Below are positions 48,120-58,334 of a stretch of 64,000 bases of DNA, in pieces. The position numbers and the translations under genes were made by a program. This stretch comes from Lamellibrachia satsuma (Eukaryota > Annelida > Polychaeta > Sabellida > Siboglinidae): NCBI GenBank assembly GCA_033239005.1, contig BSQZ01000100.1:1544501-1608500 (forward strand), written 5' to 3'. The notes beneath the pieces were generated by a model, which was not told the DNA's origin, ran no database searches, and saw only the letters and a list, made by a program, of their open reading frames with translations. How positions within the stretch are numbered: position 1 is the stretch's first letter; each line of letters starts with the position of its first letter.

Positions 48120-48460
48120 TGCACTGACCATATTGCCACGGGTGGCAGCCACCTCTGTCAATTTCATGGATTTTGAGAAAGCTCTTAACACTGTAGACTG
48201 AGGAGTTATATGGGGTGACAGACAAAGGAGTTATATGGGGTGACAGACAAAGGAGTTATATGGGGTGACAGACAAAGGAGGAACAGATAGAGGTCAAATG
48301 TAAAATACCTAATATTGGAAAGGCCAGACACGCATTCATCACCTTAAATACAGGGCAGAATTCAACATCCGTATCAATACGAAATAAGAACCAGTGTTCA
48401 ATACCAATGTGAATAGTGCGTTGCTCTATGGCTCTGAGGTGTATGTGCGTGCGTGCGTGC
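48120..48460 (+). mobile_element. LINE reverse-transcriptase fragments
   Basis: SVNFMDFEKALNTVD (48155-48200) resembles RT motif A (F-x-DFEKAFDSV). After a 25-bp tandem repeat comes GKARHAFITLNT (48318-48350), and in another frame FNTNVNSALLYGSE (48388-48440), the conserved LLYGSE of many LINE thumbs. The second and third catalytic motifs between them are lost. The end runs into gtgcgtgcgtgc. Confidence 0.75.
48205..48285. repeat. 25-bp repeat inside the RT fragment, 3-4 copies
   Basis: aggagttatatggggtgaca, gacaa repeated. The first copy continues the RT frame (GVIW after motif A), so the repeat grew from LINE coding sequence. Confidence 0.9.
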
Positions 48461-48542
48461 ACTCGTGCATGCGTGCAGAGGAGTACCATGGAAAATACAT
48501 AGATATAAATTTGGAGGGTTCATGTCAGATAAAGAATGATTC

Positions 48543-48620
48543 AGTCTACATATTTTTAAGTGTTGCACTGTAGTAAACGTGTCTACATATTTTTAAGTGT
48601 TGCACTGTAGTAAACGTGTG
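48543..48620. repeat. ~38-bp tandem duplication
   Basis: gtctacatatttttaagtgt, tgcactgtagtaaacgt occurs twice in succession. Confidence 0.9.
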
Positions 48621-48719
48621 CCCAGCCAGGTGTGTTATTCAGAACACCAACAGGAATTGAACCTGCCACAACACTTCAGTAAAGGTTTACAAATATCAGA
48701 AAACAAAAACATGTGTTCC

Positions 48720-49005
48720 ATTGTATTAAGTGCAGTCTGGCCATTGTATTAAGTGCAGTCTGGCCATTGTATTAAGTGCAGTCTGGCCATTGTATTAAGC
48801 GCAGCATGACCATTGTATTAAGTGCATCATTGCCATTGTATTAAGTGCAGTATGGCCAGTGTGTTAAGTGCACTCTGGCCATTGTATTAAGCACAGCATG
48901 ACCATTGTATTAAGTGCAGCATGGCCACTGTATTAAGTGCACTCTGGCCATTGTATTAAGTGCAGTATGCCCATTGTATTAAGTACAGTATGGCCGTTGT
49001 ATTAA
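48720..49005. repeat. 23-bp minisatellite, about 12 copies
   Basis: ccattgtattaagtgcagtc, tgg with variants (gcagcatga, gcactctgg). Confidence 0.94.
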
Positions 49006-49100
49006 GCTTATTAATTAGATTTGGCATTCAACACTTACAATATCTGGTTCACTGTCACTCACGAAATGTAGACTCATGCATTACATAAGACACTAGTACA

Positions 49101-50925
49101 TGCGAACAGGCTTAAGGCGTACAATGAGAGTCATAAGTCACACGAACTAACTGAGAATAAGAACAATGAGAAAGAGGAACAGGCTTAAGGCGTACAATGA
49201 GAGTCATAAGTCACACGAACTAACTGAGAATAAGAACAATGAGAAAGAGGAACAGGCTTAAGACATACAATGAGAGTCATAAGTCACACGAACTAACTGA
49301 GAATAAGAACAATGAGAAAGAGGAACAGGCTTAAGGTGTACAATGAGAGTCATAAGTCACATGAACTAACTGAGAATAAGAACAATGAGAAAGAGGAACA
49401 GGCTTAAGACATACAATGAGAGTCATAAGTCACACGAACTAACTGAGAATAAGAACAATGAGAAAGAGGAACAGGCTTAAGGCGTACAATGAGAGTCATA
49501 AGTCACACGAACTAACTGAGAATAAGAACAATGAGAAAGAGGAACAGGCTTAAGGCGTACAATGAGAATCATATGTCACACGAACTAACTGAGAATAAGA
49601 ACAATGAGAAAGAGGAACAGGCTTAAGGCATACAATGAGAGTCATAAGTCGCACGAACTAACTGAGAATAAGAACAATGAGAAAGAGGAACAGGCTTAAG
49701 ACATACAATGAGAGTCATAAGTCACACGAACTAACTGAGAATAAGAACAATGAGAAAGAGGAACAGGCTTAAGACATACAATGAGAGTCATAAGTCACAC
49801 GAACTAACTGAGAATAAGAACAATGAGAAAGAGGAACAGGCTTAAGACATACAATGAGAGTCATAAGTCACATGAACTAACTGAGAATAAGAACAATGAG
49901 AAAGAGGAACAGGCTTAAGACATACAATGAGAGTCATAAGTCGCTTGAACTGAGAATAAGAACAAGAGAAAGAGGAACAGGCTTAAGACATACATTGAGA
50001 GTCATAAGTCGCACGAACTAACTGAGAATAAGAACAATGAGAAAGAGGAACAGGCTTAAGACATACAATGAGAGTCATAAGTCGCACGAACTAACTGAGA
50101 ATAAGAACAATGAGAAAGAGGAACAGGCTTAAGACATCCGTGAGAGTCATAAGTCACACGAACTAACTGAGAATAAGAACAATGAGAAAGAGGAACAGGC
50201 TTAAGACATACAATGAGAGTCATAAGTCACATGAACTAACTGAGAATAAGAACAATGAGAAAGAGGAACAGGCTTAAGACATACAATGAGAGTCATAAGT
50301 CACACGAACTAACTGAGAATAAGAACAATGAGAAAGAGGAACATACTTAAGACATACAATGAGAGTCATAAGTCACACGAACTAACTGAGAATAAGAACA
50401 ATGAGAAAGAGGAACATACTTAAGACATACAATGAGAGTCATAAGTCACACGAACTAACTGAGAATAAGAACAATGAGAAAGAGGAACAGGCTTAAGACA
50501 TACAGTGAGAGTCATAAGTCACACGAACTAACTGATAATAAGAACAATGAGAAAGAGGAACAGGCTTAAGACATACAGTGAGAGTCATAAGTCACACGAA
50601 CTAACTGAGAATAAGAACAATGAGAAAGAGGAACAGGCTTAAGGCGTACGATGAGAGTCGTAAGTCACACGAACTAACTGAGAATAAGAACAATGAGAAA
50701 GAGGAACAGGCTTAAGACATACAATGAGAGTCATGTCACACGAACTAACTGAGAATAAGAACAATGAGAAAGAGGAACAGGCTTAAGACATACAATGAGA
50801 GTCATAAGTCACATGAACTAACTGAGAATAAGAACAATGAGAAAGAGGAACAGGCTTAAGACATACAATGAGAGTCATAAGTCACATGAACTAACTGAGA
50901 ATAAGAACAACGAGAAAGAGCAGAA
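49101..50925 (+). repeat. 73-bp minisatellite, about 25 copies
   Basis: Unit aggcttaagacatacaatga, gagtcataagtcacacgaac, taactgagaataagaacaat, gagaaagaggaac; starts at 49108 and 49181. Copies differ mainly at ggcgt/gacat. One phase reads NRLKTYNESHKSHELTENKN, and the last unit runs in frame into non-repeat sequence. Confidence 0.97.
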
Positions 50926-51586
50926 ACAGATAAGTCTACCACCAGTCAGACTGACTCAACTGTCAGTGAGGACACAATTAGTAGACGGCCAGACCACTCT
51001 CAGAGTGGACTCTCAAAACACCACTGAGAGGGCCCTCTGTTCTAAACCATGGATAGATGTGGTATAAGGTCAAATGGTGGAATGTAAAGAAACAAGAATG
51101 TGTCGATGAAAGTGTTGTCCCCAGGGACATGTAAAGTGTTGTCCCCAGGGACATGCAGAGACAACTTTGTCAAGTACACAGTGGCTGGTAGAGCCAAGAA
51201 GAAGATTCTAAAGCAGACAGTTTAGACTAGACAATGTGGAGAGCAGAGAACACTGTGTACACTATTAGCTATCCGAGTGTCAACAGATCTGTGAATGGAT
51301 CTTTGTATTGGGTATGTGTTTAGTGAACAGTGATGAGCTGTAACGTGATACTGATGTTGTATACGATGTGGGAAGATACATAGATGTAAAGGGTCGGCAC
51401 CCAGTGTTAAAACAACATACCTGCACACACCTGTGAATTGTGACATTCTATGAATGTAGACAAAGCCTGTGTATGTATGACACTGTTCCTATGTTGACAA
51501 TGTATAATGTACAGTGACGGGACAGTGTTTTTTTATTACAATTGCTCTTTCAAGGATGAAATGTTTCTAAGCTAGGAGATGGGAGG
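50926..51586. other. Spacer; short coding-like run at 50926-51067
   Basis: The frame entering from the last 73-bp unit continues as LPPVRLTQLSVRTQLVDGQT then TLRVDSQNTTERALCSKPWI before a stop at 51065-51067. No family recognised. The rest is non-coding, with a gtgttgtccccagggacatg duplication at 51110-51150. Confidence 0.35.
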
Positions 51587-51905
51587 TAGCTTTTAACCTA
51601 CCTGGTGACCGCTGTAAACTTTTAACTTACCTGGTGACTGCTGTAAACTTTTAACCTACCTGGTGACTGCTGTAAATTTTTAACCTACCTGGTGACTGCT
51701 GTAAACTTTTAACCTACCTGGTGACTGCTGTAAATTTTTAACCTACCTGGTGACTGCTGTAAACTTTTAACCTACCTGGTGACTGCTGTAAACGTTTAAC
51801 CTACCTGGTGACTGCTGTAAATTTTTAACCTACCTGGTGACTGCTGTAAACTTTTAACCTACCTGGTGACTGCTGTAAACTTTTAACCTACCTGGTGACT
51901 GTTGT
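51587..51905. repeat. 29-bp minisatellite, 11 copies
   Basis: cttttaacctacctggtgac, tgctgtaaa repeated with almost no change. Confidence 0.96.
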
Positions 51906-52591
51906 AAACTAATATAAATTTGGGGACAAATTTCAATTTACCCGAGAGGAAATTATAGTAGAGCCATAAGGGATATAGTTGCGTGGAGTCCCACAATAGG
52001 GCAGCCCTGAGGGATGTTACCCACCAGAAGGCAGTGCTACTTGAATGTAGTCATGTGACTAGAGTTTACCACCAAAGTGGGAAAGCTATAAATACTCTTG
52101 AGTGCCGAATAAACGTATAGGCCAAATAACAGTATTTAATAATACTATAGTTAGAGAGTTCAGCGATACCGCTGTGGCTCGAGGCAACGGTGACGAAAGT
52201 ACTACTTGGCATCCGCATCCCACAAACTTCAAGACCACAGTTTTCATATGAAATGCCCCTCATAATGTTTTCAAGTAATCCATAATACTGTTATAATATA
52301 ACTTATTGTTAAAACTATATCTCATCGCGTTCGTTGATAATTACTCCATAAAGTGGCACTGCATCCAGCGGACGCATGCCAACGGTGCAATTTTCGTGGG
52401 TGATACCTACATTTCAAAGGAGGATAAACAGTTGTTCCTGTTTGGATAGGCTATTTTAAATAGCCTCATTTTGACCAGAGAATTCCCAAGAATGACGTCT
52501 TCGTCTCCTTCCCAAGTTGGGACTGCGCCTACCCGATTATGTGTCATCTTTTCTTCGGTTCATTTGACGGAACACAGATAAAGCTAGAAAC

Positions 52592-52958
52592 CAGGGGTGG
52601 GTTCAATTACACATAATTATATCAATTACAATTACAATTACATTAATTTTTTTAGTTCACTTACAATTACAATTACACTCATAATTTTTCAATCCAATTA
52701 CAATTACAATTACACTGTTTCAATTTCAATTACAATTACATTATGCGGAACAAATATATTCAGCATTTGTTAATTATATAGTTTTGCACTTTTGCTGAAT
52801 TTCAATATTTTGTAAACAATTGATAAACAAATATAACGGTAATGATTGTAAATTGTTGAAGAATTGTGGCTTGAATTTTTAATTGTACTAAATAAAAAGA
52901 CAGCCGTTTAAACATATTTTTATTATATAAATATATATTTTAAATCTGGTATATAGAC

Positions 52959-53003
<45 letters not shown>

Positions 53004-53864
53004 ATGTATTTATAAACTCTTTAAAAAAAATCTAGGAACTTGTCGTAACAGAGGGTACATGATTTTTGCTTATATAAAGACATTAGACAATGTCCACAAG
53101 GCTTCACCTCCTGTAGTTGCATAATCTGTCTTGGAGAAGGAAAGCATGCTGTGTGTCTGTGGCTGTAGCAGTGCTAATTATTGTTTGCTGAGAGGGTGGA
53201 TTAGCACCTGTCCATGGCACTGTGTACTCTAAGGGTCTCTAACCAGACTGCAAACTGGTACAGTATTAAGAACAACTAGCACAAGCTCTAAGTGGACTTT
53301 AACTCAGTGCTTCTGACTTGAAAAGATACTTCCTCCCTCTGGAAGATAACTTTGTGTAGCTTCACTGCATTCAAAAAGGGAATAGCTCAGACATACACAA
53401 TGTCATAAAATATTTGACTGTCAGGCTATCTGGTGTCAATACAGCTACACAAGTGTGCACACTTTGTGCTTTTGTATTAAAAGACATACAAAACTCTGTT
53501 GATCTCAATGCTTGTAAACAATTATTTGTGCTAAATTCATATAAATTAGGGATTACAAAAATTGGAAGTAAAAAAAATCATTAATCAATGATTTTTTTGG
53601 AATGATTTAAATCATGATTTAAATAAAACAACCCTGAACCTGTATGAGACTTAAATTATATTTTATTGATAGTTTGTTCAGGTAGTTTGTGATATGAAAC
53701 GTACTGTAATTGATTGTAACTGATTGTAATTGAAATAAATTTTCAATTATACAAAATATAACAATTACAATTACAGCACAAATTTGAAATCATAATCAAT
53801 TACAATTACACAATTTTGCTGTAATCAATTACAAATTACAATTACGTAATTGGACCCAGCCCTG
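52592..53864. mobile_element. hAT-like non-autonomous element, perfect 8-bp target duplication
   Basis: Termini CAGGGGTGGGTTCAATTAC and GTAATTGGACCCAGCCCTG are inverted repeats. Flanks are CTAGAAAC on both sides (52584-52591 and 53865-53872). Subterminal DNA is made of aattac repeats. The interior from about 52930 to 53636 resembles the element at 47027-47801, including its acaaccctg end, so a second hAT type appears nested inside with its left end worn away. No transposase frame. Confidence 0.88.
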
Positions 53865-53872
53865 CTAGAAAC

Positions 53873-54214
53873 ATCCTCAAGAAAGCTGTCACTTTGAAAA
53901 GGAGTACAACATCAGTAACTCTGACGCCATCTCCAGTTTTGATAAGCAGTAGACAAGAACGAGTGGAAATGAAATTCTGTGAGGGGTCTGTGCCAGTGGA
54001 CGCTTTTATGGCTGTTGCCTTTGATGACAGATGGTACTTGGGACAAGTTGCAGAAATAATGTCTCCAGAAGAGACAGAAATAAACTATATGAAGAGGGTT
54101 GGATGGAGCTACTTCCAGTGGCCTTCACCTCCCGATCTGAACGAGACAAAGGCTATTTACCTTCTCGAGGACGGCATATCGATAGCGTCCAGGGATTCTG
54201 GACTGAGAATTTGA
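53873..54214 (+). CDS. Coding-like fragment with SH3/Tudor-like WYxG...WP motif
   Basis: Open from the hAT junction to TGA at 54212-54214. It reads ILKKAVTLKRSTTSVTLTPS, then FMAVAFDDRWYLGQVAEIM and KRVGWSYFQWPSPPD. The pattern (hydrophobic strand, DDxWYxGxV, about 20 residues, xFxWP) resembles the small barrel domain with WYPG...FxWPS at the C-terminus of many uncharacterised animal proteins and transposon-linked ORFs. No initiating ATG; it may be a last exon, with an acceptor-like aacacag before the target duplication at 52572-52578. The hAT insertion separates it from its upstream part. It may belong to the enclosing TA-flanked element. Function unknown. Confidence 0.4.
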   Translation: MLKKAVTLKRSTTSVTLTPSPVLISSRQERVEMKFCEGSVPVDAFMAVAFDDRWYLGQVAEIMSPEETEINYMKRVGWSYFQWPSPPDLNETKAIYLLEDGISIASRDSGLRI

Positions 54215-55640
54215 AAAATGTGTACTACTTCAGCTGTGCATCTTGACAAGGAATACAAGAGGTATAAAGAAGAACACTTAATTTAATGTCAAGTATGCTA
54301 TTGCACTCGACAGTCACGTTAGCGTGATGTAGGCCTACTGAGGAATCACTGGTATTCATCAAATAATTTTGAAATGGCCCCCAAATATTTGGTAATTAAT
54401 GCTTACCATGTGTCTTTAGCTACTTGGTGACCAGTTATCTTAAATCAGAAGGATTTACCCTTCATTTTGATATCATACACGACATACTTTGTAGCAAACC
54501 AGACCTGCTCACCAGCTGGCGGCCATCTTGGAAGATGAGCAGCCATCTCGTGATGTGCGCACATAAATTATGAGTGTTTAGAAATGTCAGTTTAGTATTC
54601 TGTTCCAATTCAGTTCAATATTTTATACCTTAGAAGTATTAGAACTGATATAATGTGAATATTTAGGCAATTAGGGCATTTGCATATGCAAATTACGTCA
54701 TTAATATTCACAATGTTCAAAATCCGTGACCAGATTTGTGTTCAGCAGTTACAATTATGTAAAGATGGCAAGTTTTATAATGATTCGTTTAGAAATAACC
54801 ATGTTAGCACATAATAAATGAGGGAAATAGCTAATTATGCACCCAAACTGGTGAAATTGCTAAGACAAAAGGCTGTTCATTATCCCTATGACTATTTCAT
54901 TGAAATGCTTATTTTTCGGATACTAAAATATTCATAGAAAATCAATGGAACGATTTTTGTGTCACTTTGTTCCTTAGAGCAAGCTCTTTCCAAAGAGTAG
55001 AGATTGAGGTTTGTGTGTCCAAGTTCATTTTCCTGCCTGAACTCCCTACTATAGTGCCAAATAACAGTATAGGGGGGCAAATTGTTCAAAACAAATAATA
55101 GTACAGTGCCAATTTACTGCCAAAAAATCACTAGTATATTTGTCGTTTTAGCGCCAAAGCAATTTTTTTACTCGACGCGAAGCCAAGGTGTCCCTAGAAA
55201 ACTATGCGGATCGCCTGTATTTTGTTTTTTTTCTGCTGAATATGTATAAACTGTGTGCGTATTCGTGTCACCGCAGATATAGTAACCGCATTTTATATCT
55301 GTGAAAAACCGGGGAATTTTCCATTTTTAAATGGACATTAAAGTTTTATTGAACTGAATACGCAAGCCTGTTTCAGGGGAAACCGCCACCAGCCGGTTAT
55401 GACCGGTTTGAGGCGTTGCGCACGGCGGCCATTTACGGTCGGTTTACGCGATGATAAAGGCGTCTAAACTAATAATATACCATGTCGTGCTCCCAAGAAC
55501 TAAGGATTCTGACGGATTCATCTAATCATGGAATTCTAACGATCTAATCTAGGATCCTCAGAAGCACGGGATCCCGTTAAATTCACGACTGTCGTTCGAA
55601 AGGATGAAAGCCACCAGAGGGAGCCACATGCAACTCTAGT
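54215..55640. other. Interior of the TA-flanked element, non-coding
   Basis: No further coding-like frame. An end-like sequence TA-ctatagtgccaaataacag at 55047-55067 resembles the element's left subterminal region and may start a second overlapping copy. Confidence 0.4.
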
Positions 55641-55920
55641 TGGGAGCAAGTGATTTTAGCATGGACTTATATATGTCCATGGATTTTAGCGCGAGCGGTA
55701 AACCGCTCAGTGAATGATTGATTAGCGCTAGCTATAGGGAGTGAGAGGGATTGCTCTCCTAAAAATTATGCCCTGCATAATTTGCCACAATTATCGGAGA
55801 ATATAGGCTGGCACAAATGTTTAAATTTAATAATAGTATAGTGCCAAATAAGGTGCGTATAGGGTGGCATTTTTCATCAAATAAATACGCGTATAGGGAT
55901 GCTTATTCAGCACTCAAGAG
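55641..55920. repeat. Element right-end region, copy 1, with hairpins
   Basis: Contains agtgattttagc, GAGCGGTAAACCGCTC (55693-55708; 7-bp stem, AA loop), a shorter imperfect hairpin, then the terminal gtatagggtggcatttttca block. It matches 57110-57290 in order. Confidence 0.75.
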
Positions 55921-55922
55921 TA

Positions 55923-57109
55923 CGCAAAAATATGAATTCGTCATCCGCACATGAAACAGTGAATCAATGTATTATCTATTCCATAACTGTACATGTATAC
56001 GCAGTGAACATTTTGTTCAGTATTGCGTCGTGAATCGCGATACAAGTTACGCAGATCGCTACGCTGTACTAAAAACACATCGCGTAAAATCGCGAACCAT
56101 ATTTGGCGGTAATGAAATATCCGTGTGCTAGTTTGTACCTAATCATATATAGGTATTAACTACCAAAACGAAACCTTCGTCTTGTCATTACGGCATGCAA
56201 AGTTGCGTCAAGTTTCCGGTCTGTTTAATAGCAGTCGTCACCTTTATCCGCGTGGTGTCGCAACAATCGCACTTTTAACGATGTCAAGTTCATGGTTGTG
56301 GTTCGTTTATGGAAAGTGAAATGGCGGCAACTAATGACTTTGTCTATAAAAGTTAGTAGTCCTAATGGTAGACGAACTGCACAAGCAGTTCGCTATGCGA
56401 CAGCGGAAAAAGTGATAGGCACTACACATGACTGTTGTGCGTTCGCATCCTAAGGACACAGTCTCAGTGGATGTTGTGTCCATGTCCATGAGGCAAAACA
56501 CTGCGAGTGACGTGAATATGAGAACAGAGATTAGTGATCAGTCGGTTGCTCAGTGACATCTGATAGTGATAGGCACTACACATGACTGTTGTGCAACACA
56601 GTTCAGTGGGTGTACCTGAATTGAATTTGTACCTGACTTTTGATTTAGTGGTCATGTCAAATAAAAGCTGGAGTCAGATGCCAAGTTTTGCTGTAATACT
56701 TATAGGTTAGAAACACGATAACGTTTTTGCAAAAAAAAATGTATTTATATCTTACTTGCCTTAAAAAAAATTGCTACACAAAATGAGCAATTGCTAATCA
56801 ATTCCAAAATTTATTAGCAATTATTGCTAATCAAAATTTTCAAAAATAAATGTTCCCTGATACGTATACTTTATTCAGTTCGACATACAACAGTATGTGA
56901 CATTTAAACATAATACACATCGACGCTAGTCCACTCATTTGATAACTTCTTTATAAACCACGCGGCCACCACATCGTGGCTGCAATCGCCATCCCCGGTG
57001 ACGGATGATACGTGAACTCCGAATATTGGAGTTCGAACACTGCGTTATAAAGAGGGCAGACTTTCCTAGTGAATCTAATACTCAAGAAACTCCTTGTCAA
57101 GACGAACAC
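55923..57109. other. Spacer between two right-end copies
   Basis: A direct repeat of gtgataggcactacacatga and ctgttgtgc occurs at 56411 and 56568. No gene recognised. Confidence 0.5.
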
Positions 57110-57290
57110 TTGCAGGCAGCGAGTGATTTTAGCAATTGACGCGAGCGATAAATCGCTCCCTAGATTATTGATTTGCGTGAGCGATAGGGAGCAAGAGCGA
57201 TCGCTCGCCTCAAAAGTGAGGCCCTGGTATAGGGTGGCATTTTTCATCAAATAAATACTCATATAGGGACGCTTATTTGGCACTTAAAAG
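57110..57290. repeat. Element right-end region, copy 2, with hairpins
   Basis: agtgattttagc, then GAGCGATAAATCGCTC (57143-57158; 7-bp stem, AA loop), GAGCGATCGCTC palindrome, then tatagggtggcatttttcat and the terminal cacttaaaag followed by TA. Confidence 0.75.
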
Positions 57291-57483
57291 TAGTGTCAGT
57301 ATAGTTCGTTGAGTGATCCCCCGGGGATAACTATAATTTAATATGAGGCTACATTTATAACGAGGCTACATTACCACTACGGTTACCGGTAAACATTATC
57401 AATTATCGTTCAAGTAGTCACAGTGCATCCATAAAAAATTCAAAGAATGAATGCAATAATAAATTTTTTAGAACCGCTGCTTC

Positions 57484-57749
57484 GACACTGACGACTATTA
57501 CATTGACGACGTCTCCGGCTACAGTATTTACAGTTTCAGCCATTGTACATCATGCCATCGAGCACCTAGACCAACTGATCCACCTCAGCTATAGCAAAGT
57601 CCCAGCCAAAGACTTTGACACTGATGACTATTACATTGACGACGCCTCTGGCTACAGTATTTACAGTTTCAGCCATTGTACATCATGCCATCGAGCACCT
57701 AGACCAACTGATCCACCTCAGCTATAGCAAAGTCCCAGCCAAAGACTTT
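57484..57749 (+). repeat. 133-bp tandem duplication with coding-like content
   Basis: gacactgacgactattacat begins at 57484 and a near-identical copy at 57617. Phases read DDYYIDDVSGYSIYSFSHC and AIEHLDQLIHLSYSKVPAK; after copy 2 the second phase would end KDFGAAADMFLAN and stop. The composition looks protein-like but no family is recognised. Confidence 0.6.
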
Positions 57750-58199
57750 GGCGCTGCTGCAGATATGTTTCTTGCCAATTAATGGTGCCTGTAAATTTCC
57801 TTGAATGATGTATGCTGCATTTATAGTTTTACATATGACTTATTTCGGTGCACAGTTGTACCGTTTATCAGTATAAATGCAATGCAACATTAATTGTTAA
57901 TGGAAATTGATATTTGTTTGATAATAAGCATATTTAATTGATCATTTTACAAGTATTATTTTTCCATGATTCAATAAGCCAACAGGTCACTTATTTTGTT
58001 GTACGGTTGAACATTTTCTCAGTATTTTGTTGATGCAATGTTACATTATAAATTGTTAATGTAAATTTATATTTATTTAATGTTCTGCTTTGATTACTTT
58101 ACATTTATTATTCTGTCATTATTCAATCAGTCAGTACGACAGCCAACAGGTCATTTATTCTCTTGTTTCTTTACTATTTTTTACACATTTTACTTTACA
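57750..58199. other. Non-coding AT-rich spacer
   Basis: Two loosely similar halves (around caatgcaacattaattgtta and caatgttacattataaattg) suggest an old duplication of about 170 bp. No gene. Confidence 0.45.
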
Positions 58200-58334
58200 T
58201 TAGCCAGTGCCAGTGGTTGAGAGTATTTTAATTGTGCTATGAGCCAGTGCCAGTGGTTGAGAGTATTTTACTTGTGCTATTAGCCAGTGTCAGTGGTTGA
58301 GAGCATTTTACTTGTGCTATCAGCCAGTGCCAAT
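58200..58334. repeat. 41-bp repeat, left part (split by hAT)
   Basis: agccagtgccagtggttgag, agtattttacttgtgctat repeated three times, continuing at 60533-60590. The hAT element at 58335-60532 inserted into one unit. Confidence 0.92.

Larger units (their letters stand above)
52095..55920. mobile_element. DNA transposon-like element with TA flanks
   Basis: Left end CTCTTGAGTGCCGAATAAAC; right end, read inward, CTCTTGAGTGCTGAATAAGC. Both are flanked by TA (52093-52094 and 55921-55922). A third copy of the right end lies at 57232-57290 (ending gcttatttggcacttaaaag then TA). TA flanks and inverted ends suggest Tc1/mariner-like or another TA-targeting superfamily, but no transposase was recognised. 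It contains a hAT insertion and the coding-like region at 53873-54214. Confidence 0.6.
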
